From assembly GCF_900129905.1 (NCBI RefSeq), contig NZ_FQXG01000004.1:186001-250000 (forward strand): a stretch of 64,000 nucleotides of DNA, in the 5' to 3' direction. Position 1 is the stretch's first letter, and every line of letters starts with the position of its first letter. This document shows positions 26,552 to 34,363 of this stretch, piece by piece. The DNA is from Ferrimonas marina (GTDB lineage: Bacteria > Pseudomonadota > Gammaproteobacteria > Enterobacterales > Shewanellaceae). The notes beneath the pieces are model-generated. The model made no database searches, was not told the origin of the DNA, and worked only from the letters and a program-made list of their open reading frames with translations. Both the position numbers and the translations under genes were made by a program.

Positions 26552-27325
26552 TTATTCTTCGTCTAAGTCGTCCAAGTAATCGTCCAACCAGGCCTCGTCG
26601 TCTTCCTCGGGCAGGGGCGGATTACCGTCGTAAAGCTGAAACTCGATGTACTGAAAATAGGCCTCCTTGGTGAACGCGTAGGGATCCAAGGAGTTATCCA
26701 GCAGCGCCTCTTGGTCGATCAATTTCGAGCGTGTCGCCAGACCATCCAGGGCCCAGCGAGCGCTCAGCTGCCAGAAATTCATCAGGCTATAGGGGAAGTA
26801 GAGGCGATCGACAAAATCGCCGGCCTCCTCCCGCAACGAACTTGGCCCCAGCACCGGCAACATCAGGTAAGGGCCATCTGGCACCCCCCAATACCCCAGT
26901 ACCTCACCAAACTCATCCTGCTTGCGTGGCAGCCCCATGTCCGAGGCGATGTCCATCAGACCCGCCACGCCCACGGTGCTGTTGATCAGAAAGCGGGCGG
27001 TGGCGTTCGCCGCCCACTCCGGTTTCAATTGAAGTAGATTGTTAACCGCACTGAAAGGTTCATCCAGATTGCGGATAAAATTCTCTACCCCCTTCTGACC
27101 CGGCTCCGGCACCACATCCACGTAGGTGTGGATCACCGGACGCAACACGTAGCGATCCAGGCCATAGTTAAAATCCCAGATAGCCCGGTTTATTGGCTCC
27201 AGTGGGTCTCGCGGATCTTTGTACTCCACCGTGATCCCCAGAGCCTCGTCGCTCTCGCCGTCTGCCAGTACCGTCAGCGGCCACAGCACGCTCACCAGCA
27301 AGATGGTCCATCTCGACACCGTCAC
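26552..27325 (-). CDS. mlaA: MlaA (VacJ)-like phospholipid-asymmetry protein without lipobox
   Basis: A 257-residue protein of the MlaA family, which removes misplaced phospholipids from the outer leaflet of the outer membrane. Family motifs: DPLEPINRAIWDFNYGLDRYVLRP, PFSAVNNLLQLK, FLINSTVGVAGLMDIASDMGL, FGEVLGYWGVPDGPYLMLPVLGPSS. I chose the GTG at 27325, preceded by AGGAG at seven bases, giving a signal peptide (WTILLVSVLWPLTVLADG). The usual lipobox Cys is missing; the likely cleavage is VLA/DG, so the protein may be periplasmic instead of lipid-anchored. It ends in an acidic tail. Confidence 0.9.
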   Translation of the reverse strand: MTVSRWTILLVSVLWPLTVLADGESDEALGITVEYKDPRDPLEPINRAIWDFNYGLDRYVLRPVIHTYVDVVPEPGQKGVENFIRNLDEPFSAVNNLLQLKPEWAANATARFLINSTVGVAGLMDIASDMGLPRKQDEFGEVLGYWGVPDGPYLMLPVLGPSSLREEAGDFVDRLYFPYSLMNFWQLSARWALDGLATRSKLIDQEALLDNSLDPYAFTKEAYFQYIEFQLYDGNPPLPEEDDEAWLDDYLDDLDEE

Positions 27326-27461
27326 TCCCTTTCTCCTAAACCTATCAGCCCTCCTGGCCGATATAGATATGTGGGCACTCTCGCCCAATATCAAACTGTT
27401 ATCTTAAGCTTACCAGTTCATTTACAAAGGGTAAGGGTTAACCTCAGCCGATTGCACCTCG

Positions 27462-28784
27462 ATGGCCACTCCACCAATACTCCATTCAGCCCCGATACAG
27501 CCAGCGGCGACCAACACCAGCGCGCTCTCCACCCTGCTGGTGCAACAGGCAACGGCTCAAGGTAACCAGCTGTTATTGCATCATAATGGCCAGGCGAGGC
27601 CACTTCCCGCCGTGCTCAAGGGCCAGCCTTTCGTGGTGCAGACACAACCTGGCCAGCTGGTTGCTCGTACGCTGCAAAGCAGCAACCAGACCATCCGGGC
27701 CGGCGAACTGCCCACTGTCTTGGTCCAGCGACTGCAAACGCTGCTGCCCACCCCAGACCGACTGCTACCGCTAACACGCAGCGCCCAGGGGCAGGCCCAG
27801 TTGCCCAGTTCCGGTGCTCCTCAGCCCCTGCCTGTACCCCTGCCACCCAAGGGTGATTGGGCGCTGCGTCGCCAAGCGGGAAACCCAGCGCTGTTCCAAC
27901 TGGTGCGCCTGGGCGTACCCGTGCCGTTACCCTCCCCTCTCCCACAGGCGCCAGGTACGGGCCCACAGGCGCCGGGTACGGCCGCAACGACAGCCGCTGG
28001 CCTCAGCGCCAATCCTTCACAAGCCGTGGCAACCGAGCCCGGTGCTCAGCTACGGCCCCTGGAGAACAGTGCCTCACCGCTTATCCAGGTGTTGCAGCGC
28101 TTCCTCGCCCCGCAGATGGGTCAAAGCGGAATGACCACCCTGCCCCTGCCCAGTCTGGCCCAGTTGGCCAATCCGGTGCTGTTGAGCCTCATGGTGCAAC
28201 AACTGGGTCGCTTTCCCGCCAGCGTGAGCGTACCGCCGCCGCTGGGGCCCTTGGCGGCCAGTTGGCAGCGTCTGCTTGGAGTACGACCACGCAACCCGGG
28301 CTTAGCGGATGATGACGATCTCAGCGCTCTGTCCGGCAGCGAACGCCGGCAACTGCTGCACCAACTGGCGCCGATGATGAAGTCCTTGAGTGATTTTCAG
28401 CAGCAAAGCCAAAGCGACAGTGAGCACCCACTGCTGTTTCTGGCCCTACCCTACGGTCAGGAGAGTCAGCAGCGCACCCTGCAGCTGTCGCTGCAGAGCA
28501 TGCCCGCCGATGAGAAAAGCCACCAGAAGGCCTGGCTGCTGGCACTGCGGTTCGAGCTGGATCCGGGGGCTTTGTTGGTCAAGGCCCGTTACTTCAATCA
28601 GACCTTGGCGCTGGATTTGACCGCCAGCAATCGGGCGGTCAAACACAAAGCCGAAACCCACCAGCACGCCCTAACCGAGCGTTTCGCCGAGATGTCGATG
28701 GCACTAAACCAGTGGCAGTGCCGAGTGGGGACTGTGCCCGAGGAGCTGCCCAAGGGCCAGAGGATCCTAACCTATGAGCGATAG
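27462..28784 (+). CDS. FliK-like (hook-length control C-terminal domain) protein
   Basis: A 440-residue protein, rich in Pro, Gln and Leu in its first ~220 residues and with a more ordered C-terminus. The segment around 355-400 (LLALRFELDPGALLVKARYF) resembles the Flg_hook domain of FliK. It is followed, with an 11-base overlap, by a FlhB-C-like gene. The same pairing (YlqG/YlqH type) is known in other bacteria, where it lies outside the main flagellar cluster. The ATG at 27462 has no strong ribosome-binding site. No other flagellar genes are in the window. Confidence 0.65.
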   Translation: MATPPILHSAPIQPAATNTSALSTLLVQQATAQGNQLLLHHNGQARPLPAVLKGQPFVVQTQPGQLVARTLQSSNQTIRAGELPTVLVQRLQTLLPTPDRLLPLTRSAQGQAQLPSSGAPQPLPVPLPPKGDWALRRQAGNPALFQLVRLGVPVPLPSPLPQAPGTGPQAPGTAATTAAGLSANPSQAVATEPGAQLRPLENSASPLIQVLQRFLAPQMGQSGMTTLPLPSLAQLANPVLLSLMVQQLGRFPASVSVPPPLGPLAASWQRLLGVRPRNPGLADDDDLSALSGSERRQLLHQLAPMMKSLSDFQQQSQSDSEHPLLFLALPYGQESQQRTLQLSLQSMPADEKSHQKAWLLALRFELDPGALLVKARYFNQTLALDLTASNRAVKHKAETHQHALTERFAEMSMALNQWQCRVGTVPEELPKGQRILTYER

Positions 28785-29076
28785 CCCCAAGCAGGCCACC
28801 GCGCTGCATTACGACGGACAGCAGGCCCCCACCGTCACCGCCCAGGGCAGCGGCGTCACCGCCGAGCAGATTGAGGCGCTGGCCCGGGAGCATGGGGTGA
28901 TGATCCACCATGACCCGCAGCTGGCCGAACTGCTCGGCCAGCTGGAGCTGGGCCAGCAGATCCCCCCGCAGCTCTACCTGGTGATCGCCGAGCTCATCGC
29001 TTACGCCTACCTGCTGGAGGGGCGTTTTCCCGAGCAGTGGCACAACATCCATCAGCGGATCCAGACCAAGGCGTAG
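28774..29076 (+). CDS. FlhB C-terminal-domain homologue (FhlB-like)
   Basis: A 100-residue protein matching only the cytoplasmic C-terminal domain of FlhB/YscU export-switch proteins: ATALHYDGQQAPTVTAQGSG, then DPQLAELLGQLELGQQIPPQLY and LVIAELIAYAYLLEG. The membrane domain is absent, and so is the self-cleaving NPTH motif that would precede ALHY. Such stand-alone copies can partly replace FlhB-C in flagellar export switching. Overlaps the FliK-like gene by 11 bases and is probably translated from the same mRNA. Confidence 0.85.
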   Translation: MSDSPKQATALHYDGQQAPTVTAQGSGVTAEQIEALAREHGVMIHHDPQLAELLGQLELGQQIPPQLYLVIAELIAYAYLLEGRFPEQWHNIHQRIQTKA

Positions 29077-29106
29077 TCTGCCGCTGTTCCCCGAGGGCGA
29101 ATCAAG

Positions 29107-29313
29107 CTAACGGGTGTGGATATACTGGCGGTCGATGCCAAAGCTGCTGGCGGCCTCTTCGATGGCCTGACCCACCGATTCCGCACTCAACGCCACCTCC
29201 TCGCTATGGAAGCTGTCGTTACTGGCCTCATCCCAAAACACCAGGCGGGCATGCCACTGGCGCGCGCCTGTCACCGCATGGAAAAGCTCCACGTTGGCAT
29301 GATGCTGAGCCAT
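29107..29313 (-). CDS. Small conserved-looking hypothetical protein
   Basis: A 68-residue protein (MAQHHANVELFHAVTGARQW...) with no signal peptide or transmembrane segment. The ATG is preceded by a good ribosome-binding site (AAGGAGG, five bases away), which supports it as a real gene. I do not recognise the family. It is convergent with the FlhB-C-like gene and divergent from the riboswitch-controlled gene. Confidence 0.65.
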   Translation of the reverse strand: MAQHHANVELFHAVTGARQWHARLVFWDEASNDSFHSEEVALSAESVGQAIEEAASSFGIDRQYIHTR

Positions 29314-29494
29314 CAGTTCCTCCTTACTCTCCAGTCCTTACTCTCTGCTCATTGAACTAAGTATCGACAGCCTAGCTGAGCTGTTCCAGTGCCAATCTCC
29401 TACCGATATCAGCCCTTGGAATGGCCAAAAGTATGAGAAAAGGGCGATGTCACTCGAACTGCAATCATGAAAAATAATGAGTGTATTCAATCTT

Positions 29495-29575
29495 CTCTAA
29501 GGGCAAACCTTCCGCGAGGGAGGGACGCAAAGCGACAGCACTGCCACTGCAGTGGGCTGCGCCACTGAGCATTCA
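29495..29575 (+). ncRNA. GEMM-type (c-di-GMP-I) riboswitch candidate
   Basis: The leader contains GGGCAAACC (29501-29509) and GGGACGCAAAGC (29522-29533), the two most conserved strings of GEMM RNA. Between them lies a CCTTCC/GGGAGG stem closed by a GCGA tetraloop, matching the GNRA loop of P1. A second stem follows (CAGC...GCTG around CCACTGCAGTGG, 29535-29560). The start codon is about 35-40 bases downstream. The 3' tetraloop-receptor half is less clearly conserved than the 5' half. By family knowledge this would couple expression of the secreted protein at 29610 to cyclic di-GMP; a cGAMP-sensing variant cannot be excluded by eye. Confidence 0.72.
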
Positions 29576-29609
29576 TGACGGCCATGGATATCAACGCAAG
29601 GACGACTCA

Positions 29610-30791
29610 ATGAAACACCTCAACCTGATTGGTCTGGGCTCCGCCCTGCTGCTCTCCAGCTTTACTGCCAACGCCTTCACCGTCGAGACCTGTAACCTGG
29701 GCTACCGAGGTCAGATCAGCGATCTGTTCCTGCATGAGAGCGAGTCCGGCACCCCGGTGCTCAGCGTGATTGCCAAGCTCAATGCCAACAAGAAAAAGGG
29801 CGACGCGGCCTTCAGCTACCACACCGGCGATAGCGTGGTGGAGAAGTTCGGCACCGCCACCGTGCAGATGACCAGCAGCCCTACGGCATTGGATCCGGCG
29901 GATTGCAACCTCAATAGCCTGGATCGTCCCGAGGGCTTTACCTTCCTGCCGCTGAACTTCACCGGCGATAACCCATGGGAGGAACAGTTCACCGTCGATA
30001 CCGAGAAGAAGCCGCAGCAAACCCTGACCGCAGTGATGGCCGAGGTGTCCGACTTCCGCGGCTACGTGGGCAACGTGTCCCTGGTGGCCGCCGATGGCCT
30101 GCGTAAGATCAAGGTGGAAGACGACAGCACCGGGGAGGTGTCCACCGTCAAGATGCGCATGCCCCACCTGTTCGAGTTCACCCTGGGCAACGACCGCAGC
30201 GCCACCGAGCGCCAGTTCAATCCGCTCAAGTACAGCATCACCAAGGGCAACGGCGAGCTGCCCCAGGCCAAGGCCGGCAACCGCTCCCTCGGCCCCAGCG
30301 GTGATAAGGCCCCCTGGGCCTATCAGCTGACCGCCATCAGCCCCGATGGCCAGTTCGTCGCCGGTTTTGCTTCACTGACCGAAGACGTCACCTTCAACAA
30401 GAGCATCGATCCCAACGAAGACAACAAGGTGCTGAGCAAGAAGGCGCGCTTCGCCGTGCTGTGGCAGATCAAGCAAAGCTGTCAGGTCAATGGCGGCTCC
30501 TGCAATAACCTGACCGCCAGCGTGCTCACCTCCAACACCGGCAAGTTGATCGCCAACAGCGTGGGCCGCAATGCCAGCAACAACGCCAGTAACAACCCGG
30601 ATATGCCGCTGGGCACCTTTGACCAACTGCGGTTCCCCCTGGGTAATTACCCTGCTGCGCCAAGCGTAACCCAGCAAGAGGAGGAGGCGATGGCCTTCAT
30701 CACCAGCATCGTCAAGCTGGATGACACCACCTACTGGATCGGCGGCCAGTCCCTTGATGGCCGTGCCATGTTGGCTAAGATCAGCCTCTGA
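29610..30791 (+). CDS. Secreted protein of unknown function, riboswitch-controlled
   Basis: A 393-residue protein with a signal peptide (MKHLNLIGLGSALLLSSFTANA). ATG 29610 has an AAGGA ribosome-binding site; the longer frame from 29481 would run through the riboswitch. The mature part includes Cys pairs (ETCNLG, PADCNLN, SCQVNGGSCN) and segments such as YQLTAISPDGQFVAGFASL and TTYWIGGQSLDGRAMLAKI, which look like repeated beta strands. I do not recognise the family. With a c-di-GMP-type riboswitch in front, a matrix, adhesion or surface role is possible but unproven. A GC-rich terminator follows. Confidence 0.82.
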   Translation: MKHLNLIGLGSALLLSSFTANAFTVETCNLGYRGQISDLFLHESESGTPVLSVIAKLNANKKKGDAAFSYHTGDSVVEKFGTATVQMTSSPTALDPADCNLNSLDRPEGFTFLPLNFTGDNPWEEQFTVDTEKKPQQTLTAVMAEVSDFRGYVGNVSLVAADGLRKIKVEDDSTGEVSTVKMRMPHLFEFTLGNDRSATERQFNPLKYSITKGNGELPQAKAGNRSLGPSGDKAPWAYQLTAISPDGQFVAGFASLTEDVTFNKSIDPNEDNKVLSKKARFAVLWQIKQSCQVNGGSCNNLTASVLTSNTGKLIANSVGRNASNNASNNPDMPLGTFDQLRFPLGNYPAAPSVTQQEEEAMAFITSIVKLDDTTYWIGGQSLDGRAMLAKISL

Positions 30792-30813
30792 TTGGCAAAC
30801 GCACTTACTTAAC

Positions 30814-30840
30814 AAAGCCCGCCTCGGCGGGCTTTGCCAT
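30814..30840 (+). terminator. Hairpin terminator after the secreted protein gene
   Basis: Perfect arms AAAGCCCGCC/GGCGGGCTTT (30814-30835) with a two-base TC loop core. Only a short T-run follows. Confidence 0.6.
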
Positions 30841-30977
30841 TTCCTGGAGCCATCGACATTCTTTGTCACTTCGACAAAAGCCATTTCACTTTTTGACTGT
30901 TTTTCTCAATAACCGCCCCGGCCATACTCCCCGCCACTGAATCAACGCGACCTGGTCGCTTAACGGGAGTTACCCTC

Positions 30978-32159
30978 ATGCCCATTGCTTTGCTGGCGCT
31001 TACCCTCAGCGCCTTTGCCATCGGCACTACCGAATTTGTTATTGTCGGCCTGATCCCCACCATGGCGGCCGATCTGAATGTATCCCTGCCCTCGGCCGGC
31101 TTGCTGGTCAGCCTCTACGCCCTGGGCGTGGCCATCGGCGCACCGGTGCTCACCGCTCTCACCGGGCGCTGGCCGCGCAAGTGGGTTCTGATTGGCGTCA
31201 TGTCCTTGTTCGTCGCCGGTAACCTGCTGGCCTGGCAGGCCCCGGGCTACAACGCCCTGGTACTGGCCCGCATTTTAACCGGCCTGGCCCACGGTGTGTT
31301 CTTCTCCATCGGTGCCACGGTTGCCACCAGCCTGGTCAGCAAAGAGAAGGAGGCCTCCGCCATCGCCATCATGTTCACCGGCCTCACCGTGGCCCTGGTT
31401 ACCGGCGTGCCGCTGGGCACCTACATCGGCCAGGCGTTTGGCTGGCAGGCGACTTTCCTGGTGGTTTCCCTGCTGGGGCTGGTGGCGCTGATCGGCAGCT
31501 GGGCATTGATCCCATCCAACCTGGCCCAGCCCAAGACCGCCAAGCTGAGCGATCAACTGGCGGTGCTGGCCCAGCCGCGGCTGCTGCTTGTCTATGCCAT
31601 CACCGCACTGGGTTACGGCGGTACCTTCATCGCCTTCACCTATCTGGCTCCTGTCCTGGAGCAAGTCAGCGGCTTTGATGCCCAATGGGTGGGTGCCATC
31701 CTGCTGGTGTACGGTGTCTCCGTGGCCATCGGCAACCTGTGGGGCGGCAAGCTGGCTGACAAGAAGGGTCCGACCCAGGCCCTGACCCTGATCTTCGCCG
31801 GCCTGGCCGGGGTGCTACTGCTGCTGGGTGTCAGCGCCTACCACCCGGTTGCTGCGGTACTGACAGTCTTAATCTGGGGCGCCTTCGCCTTCGGCAACGT
31901 TCCTGGTCTGCAGGTGTACGTGGTACAACTGGCGGAACGCTTTACTCCCAATGCGGTGGACGTCGCTTCCGGCATGAACATCGCCGCCTTTAACGTGGGC
32001 ATCGCCCTTGGCGCCTGGGGCGGTGGTCTGGTGGTGGAACGCCAGGGCTTGATGGCTACTCCCTGGATCGGCGCCGGCATCGTGGTCCTGGCATTGCTGC
32101 TGACCCGCTTGAGTGCCCGCCTGGACAAGCCGGTAGCCGCCAGCGCCTGCCCGGCCTAA
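30978..32159 (+). CDS. MFS transporter, DHA1 family (YdhP/AraJ-like)
   Basis: A 393-residue, 12-TM drug/sugar-type efflux protein. It begins ALTLSAFAIGTTEFVIVGLIP, the start signature of the AraJ/YdhP/NepI group, followed by GRWPRKWVLIG (motif A-like loop) and ARILTGLAHGVFFSIGATVA. The substrate is unknown. GGGAG lies eight bases before the ATG. Its 3' end and terminator recur at 33496-33621 beyond an AT-rich insert. Confidence 0.9.
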   Translation: MPIALLALTLSAFAIGTTEFVIVGLIPTMAADLNVSLPSAGLLVSLYALGVAIGAPVLTALTGRWPRKWVLIGVMSLFVAGNLLAWQAPGYNALVLARILTGLAHGVFFSIGATVATSLVSKEKEASAIAIMFTGLTVALVTGVPLGTYIGQAFGWQATFLVVSLLGLVALIGSWALIPSNLAQPKTAKLSDQLAVLAQPRLLLVYAITALGYGGTFIAFTYLAPVLEQVSGFDAQWVGAILLVYGVSVAIGNLWGGKLADKKGPTQALTLIFAGLAGVLLLLGVSAYHPVAAVLTVLIWGAFAFGNVPGLQVYVVQLAERFTPNAVDVASGMNIAAFNVGIALGAWGGGLVVERQGLMATPWIGAGIVVLALLLTRLSARLDKPVAASACPA

Positions 32160-32233
32160 GTCCAGAACAAACCTGACGACAGATTCAAGGCCCCATGCCA
32201 TCGGTGTGGGGCCTTTGCTTTGTGCTGAACCCA
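32107..32233 (+). repeat. Direct repeat copy A: MFS 3' end plus terminator
   Basis: This segment covers the last codons of the MFS gene and the hairpin GCCCCATGCC/GGTGTGGGGC that follows it. It is about 90% identical to 33496-33621 in the same orientation. The two copies flank the AT-rich 337-residue hydrolase gene. Confidence 0.9.
32188..32222 (+). terminator. Terminator of the MFS gene (copy A)
   Basis: A ten-pair hairpin (GCCCCATGCC, loop ATC, GGTGTGGGGC; two G-U pairs) is followed by CTTTGCTTT. The same hairpin is repeated near 33580-33605. Confidence 0.65.
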
Positions 32234-32435
32234 GACGGGCATTGGCCAAAGCAGACGTATCCAGCACCTGGCTCTGAGCACCGAACTCGTACAAATCAAA
32301 GGAACTTGGGGAGACAATGGCCAAAATATTAGTTATTATAAGGGACTATCATTTTGTAATAGCCCGCATTAATTGTTCACCCCCAATAAAAATACAAACA
32401 ATTTTAATACTGATGCACAAAAGTAATGAAAAATA

Positions 32436-33449
32436 ATGCATAGACTAAAAGATATCTCAAATAAAGATATACCTTTACCTTTATATGGCTCAGAGATTAT
32501 TGACGATGTATTTTGTCGTTTCTGCATTTCTGATTTTAGCGCCCCTTTGGTTGTAACATTCTCACACATGGGTCATAAAGCTCAAAAAGCTGATGGGCTT
32601 GATAGCTACAAACCTTGGGCCTTTGACTTTGTTAAGTCTTGTGGCTTTAACTCCATCTCTTTCTCCTGCCTTGGAGCAACAAATTGGTATCGTAGTGCTA
32701 AGCTGGAAGACGAGCTGAAACTACTTAGCCCGTTGCTAGATAGATTTGAAGTCAAACTCGGGTATGGTGGAAGCATGGGGGGCTTTGGCATTGGGGCCTT
32801 TGCCAAAGTACTCAAGCTCGATAGAGTCCTACTAATCAATCCAATTAGTACACTCAATGCGGATATCGCACCATGGGAGACCAGGTTTAGTAAGTGGAGA
32901 AATGAGCTTGATTGGAGTCATGGTTCTTTTGATGGAACTGATTTTGAATCAACTGGCTATGTTGTATATGATCCTCTTTATGACCTAGACCGAAAGCATG
33001 CTTTTAGATATAAGAATCTCACCCATTTAAAAGTGCCTGGAGTGGGCCATTCCATGCCACTGCACTTAAAAGAAATGGGTGCTCTCAAAAAGCTATTTAT
33101 AGATTTTGCCAACAATCAGTTAGATCTCCACTGGTTCTATAAAAAAGTTCGCAACAGAAAACTATACCCTAGATATTACAAATGGATGCTAGAACATTGT
33201 AAAAGAACAACCCCAAGCCGTAGAAAAGTTATTAGTCGGCACTACAATGCTTTAAATGGATATCTAGGAAAATCCAGTTCAGAAACCGATAAGTTATTTG
33301 GAGCACTGAGAAAGGCAGCTATAAAGTTAGAGTCAACTGATTTAACGCTTGCTCTCGACTTAATGATGCAAGCCAAGAAGATTAGAACAAAGAGCCCATT
33401 TATCGATAAGAAAATTATCGAGTACAAAAGAAAGTTGGGACAAACATAA
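32436..33449 (+). CDS. Alpha/beta hydrolase with C-terminal TPR-like tail, in an AT-rich insert
   Basis: A 337-residue protein homologous to residues about 520-790 of the fusion at 7401-10844 and to the protein at 38614-39498. The nucleophile elbow is GYGGSMGGFG (Ser113), the acid is Asp179 in VVYDPLYDLDRKHA, and the base is His205 in PGVGHSM. NPISTLNADIAPWETR is shared with both paralogues. A basic linker (KVRNRKLYPRYYKWM, SRRKVISRHY) leads to a helical tail at 287-337 (LALDLMMQAKKIRTKSPFID) nearly identical to that of the 6216-7373 sulfotransferase. The gene is strongly AT-rich between GC-rich neighbours. No good ribosome-binding site is seen. Substrate unknown; an ester or acyl group on polysaccharide is a guess. 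Confidence 0.82.
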   Translation: MHRLKDISNKDIPLPLYGSEIIDDVFCRFCISDFSAPLVVTFSHMGHKAQKADGLDSYKPWAFDFVKSCGFNSISFSCLGATNWYRSAKLEDELKLLSPLLDRFEVKLGYGGSMGGFGIGAFAKVLKLDRVLLINPISTLNADIAPWETRFSKWRNELDWSHGSFDGTDFESTGYVVYDPLYDLDRKHAFRYKNLTHLKVPGVGHSMPLHLKEMGALKKLFIDFANNQLDLHWFYKKVRNRKLYPRYYKWMLEHCKRTTPSRRKVISRHYNALNGYLGKSSSETDKLFGALRKAAIKLESTDLTLALDLMMQAKKIRTKSPFIDKKIIEYKRKLGQT

Positions 33450-33495
33450 TAGAAGTACGTTATCAAGTACCAGGTTAAATGAGAGCTCTTATCTT

Positions 33496-33621
33496 GCTTG
33501 AGCGCCCGCCTGGACAAGCCGATGGCCGCCAACGCCTGCCCGGCCTAAGTCCAGAACCAACCTGACGACAGTTGTAGTGCCCCATGCCATCGGTGTGGGG
33601 CTTTGCTTTGTGCTGAACCCA
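33496..33621 (+). repeat. Direct repeat copy B of the MFS 3' end
   Basis: About 90% identical to 32107-32233. It still encodes LSARLDKP..A.ACPA and a stop followed by the terminator hairpin, but no start or upstream gene body. It is a gene remnant, not a functional gene. Differences are scattered, so this is not a very recent exact duplication or it derives from a divergent allele. Confidence 0.88.
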
Positions 33622-33732
33622 GGCTGTATCGAGTCGTAGCGGGCAGATCCAGCTCCCAGTTCTGAACTTCACACTTTGACCCGCCTTCAATCCCACTGAA
33701 AAATGCCTCTTTTCTTTCGTATTGAAGGTCCC

Positions 33733-34269
33733 ATGAGAACACCGATACTGGCCGCCGGCCTGGCCCTGCTGGCGCTGCCCAGCCACGCCAACATCCAGCC
33801 CCGTGGCGACGTGTTGACCCGCATGCCCTACGTGATGCTGGCGGCAGACTACTTCAACATGAAGGAAGGCGATCTCTGGGGCATCACCCTGGCTCCCCAC
33901 CACTATGACCCCAACTACCCGGACTGGGGCTACTACGGTGGCTTTGCCTGGGGTGGCTCCAGCTCGGTGCCGGTGGAGCCGCCGGGGGAAGCCGAGACCC
34001 GCCGCTACATGGGGCGCTTTGGCTTGAGCTATCGGGTGGTGGCGGATCTCAGCTTTTATGGCGGGGTGGTTCGACTCAGTGATGAGCTGCGCTACACCAG
34101 TGGCATCACCTGCCTGGCCATCGGCTGTGAGCCCCAGTGGGACGTGGAGAAAGACCATCGCTGGGGCGCCGAGTTTGGTGCCCGCTACGCCTTGCCGGGC
34201 CACATCGCGGTGGGCATCGGCTACAACACCGCCACCGAATCGATGATGTTCACCCTGGGTCTGTACTGA
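33733..34269 (+). CDS. Small outer-membrane beta-barrel-like protein
   Basis: A 178-residue protein with a signal peptide (MRTPILAAGLALLALPSHANI). ATG 33733 follows GAAGG. Alternating aromatic/hydrophobic strands (LSYRVVADLSFYGGVVRLS, HIAVGIGYNTATESMMFTLGLY) and a C-terminal Tyr after a beta-strand indicate an outer-membrane barrel recognised by BamA. Family and ligand are unknown. A strong terminator follows. Confidence 0.78.
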   Translation: MRTPILAAGLALLALPSHANIQPRGDVLTRMPYVMLAADYFNMKEGDLWGITLAPHHYDPNYPDWGYYGGFAWGGSSSVPVEPPGEAETRRYMGRFGLSYRVVADLSFYGGVVRLSDELRYTSGITCLAIGCEPQWDVEKDHRWGAEFGARYALPGHIAVGIGYNTATESMMFTLGLY

Positions 34270-34280
34270 ATCCCCAACAT

Positions 34281-34312
34281 AAAAAAACGGCGCCCGAGGG
34301 CGCCGTTTTTGT
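34281..34312 (+). terminator. Bidirectional terminator
   Basis: AAAACGGCGCCC/GGGCGCCGTTTT hairpin (about 34284-34310) with A-run before and T-run after; can serve both the outer-membrane protein gene and the convergent nrfA. Confidence 0.88.
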
Positions 34313-34363
34313 TTTGCTTGTCCACTAACAAGCTGGACAGCTCAGTGGCCCACCCGGCCAAGC

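Noticed and set aside
29481-29609. Extension of the secreted protein gene to an upstream start
   Set aside because: It would translate through the riboswitch candidate and bury the signal peptide; ATG 29610 has a ribosome-binding site.
32234-33495. Insertion sequence or integron cassette as the source of the AT-rich insert
   Set aside because: No transposase, integrase, terminal inverted repeats or attC-like site was seen; only the long direct repeats are supported.
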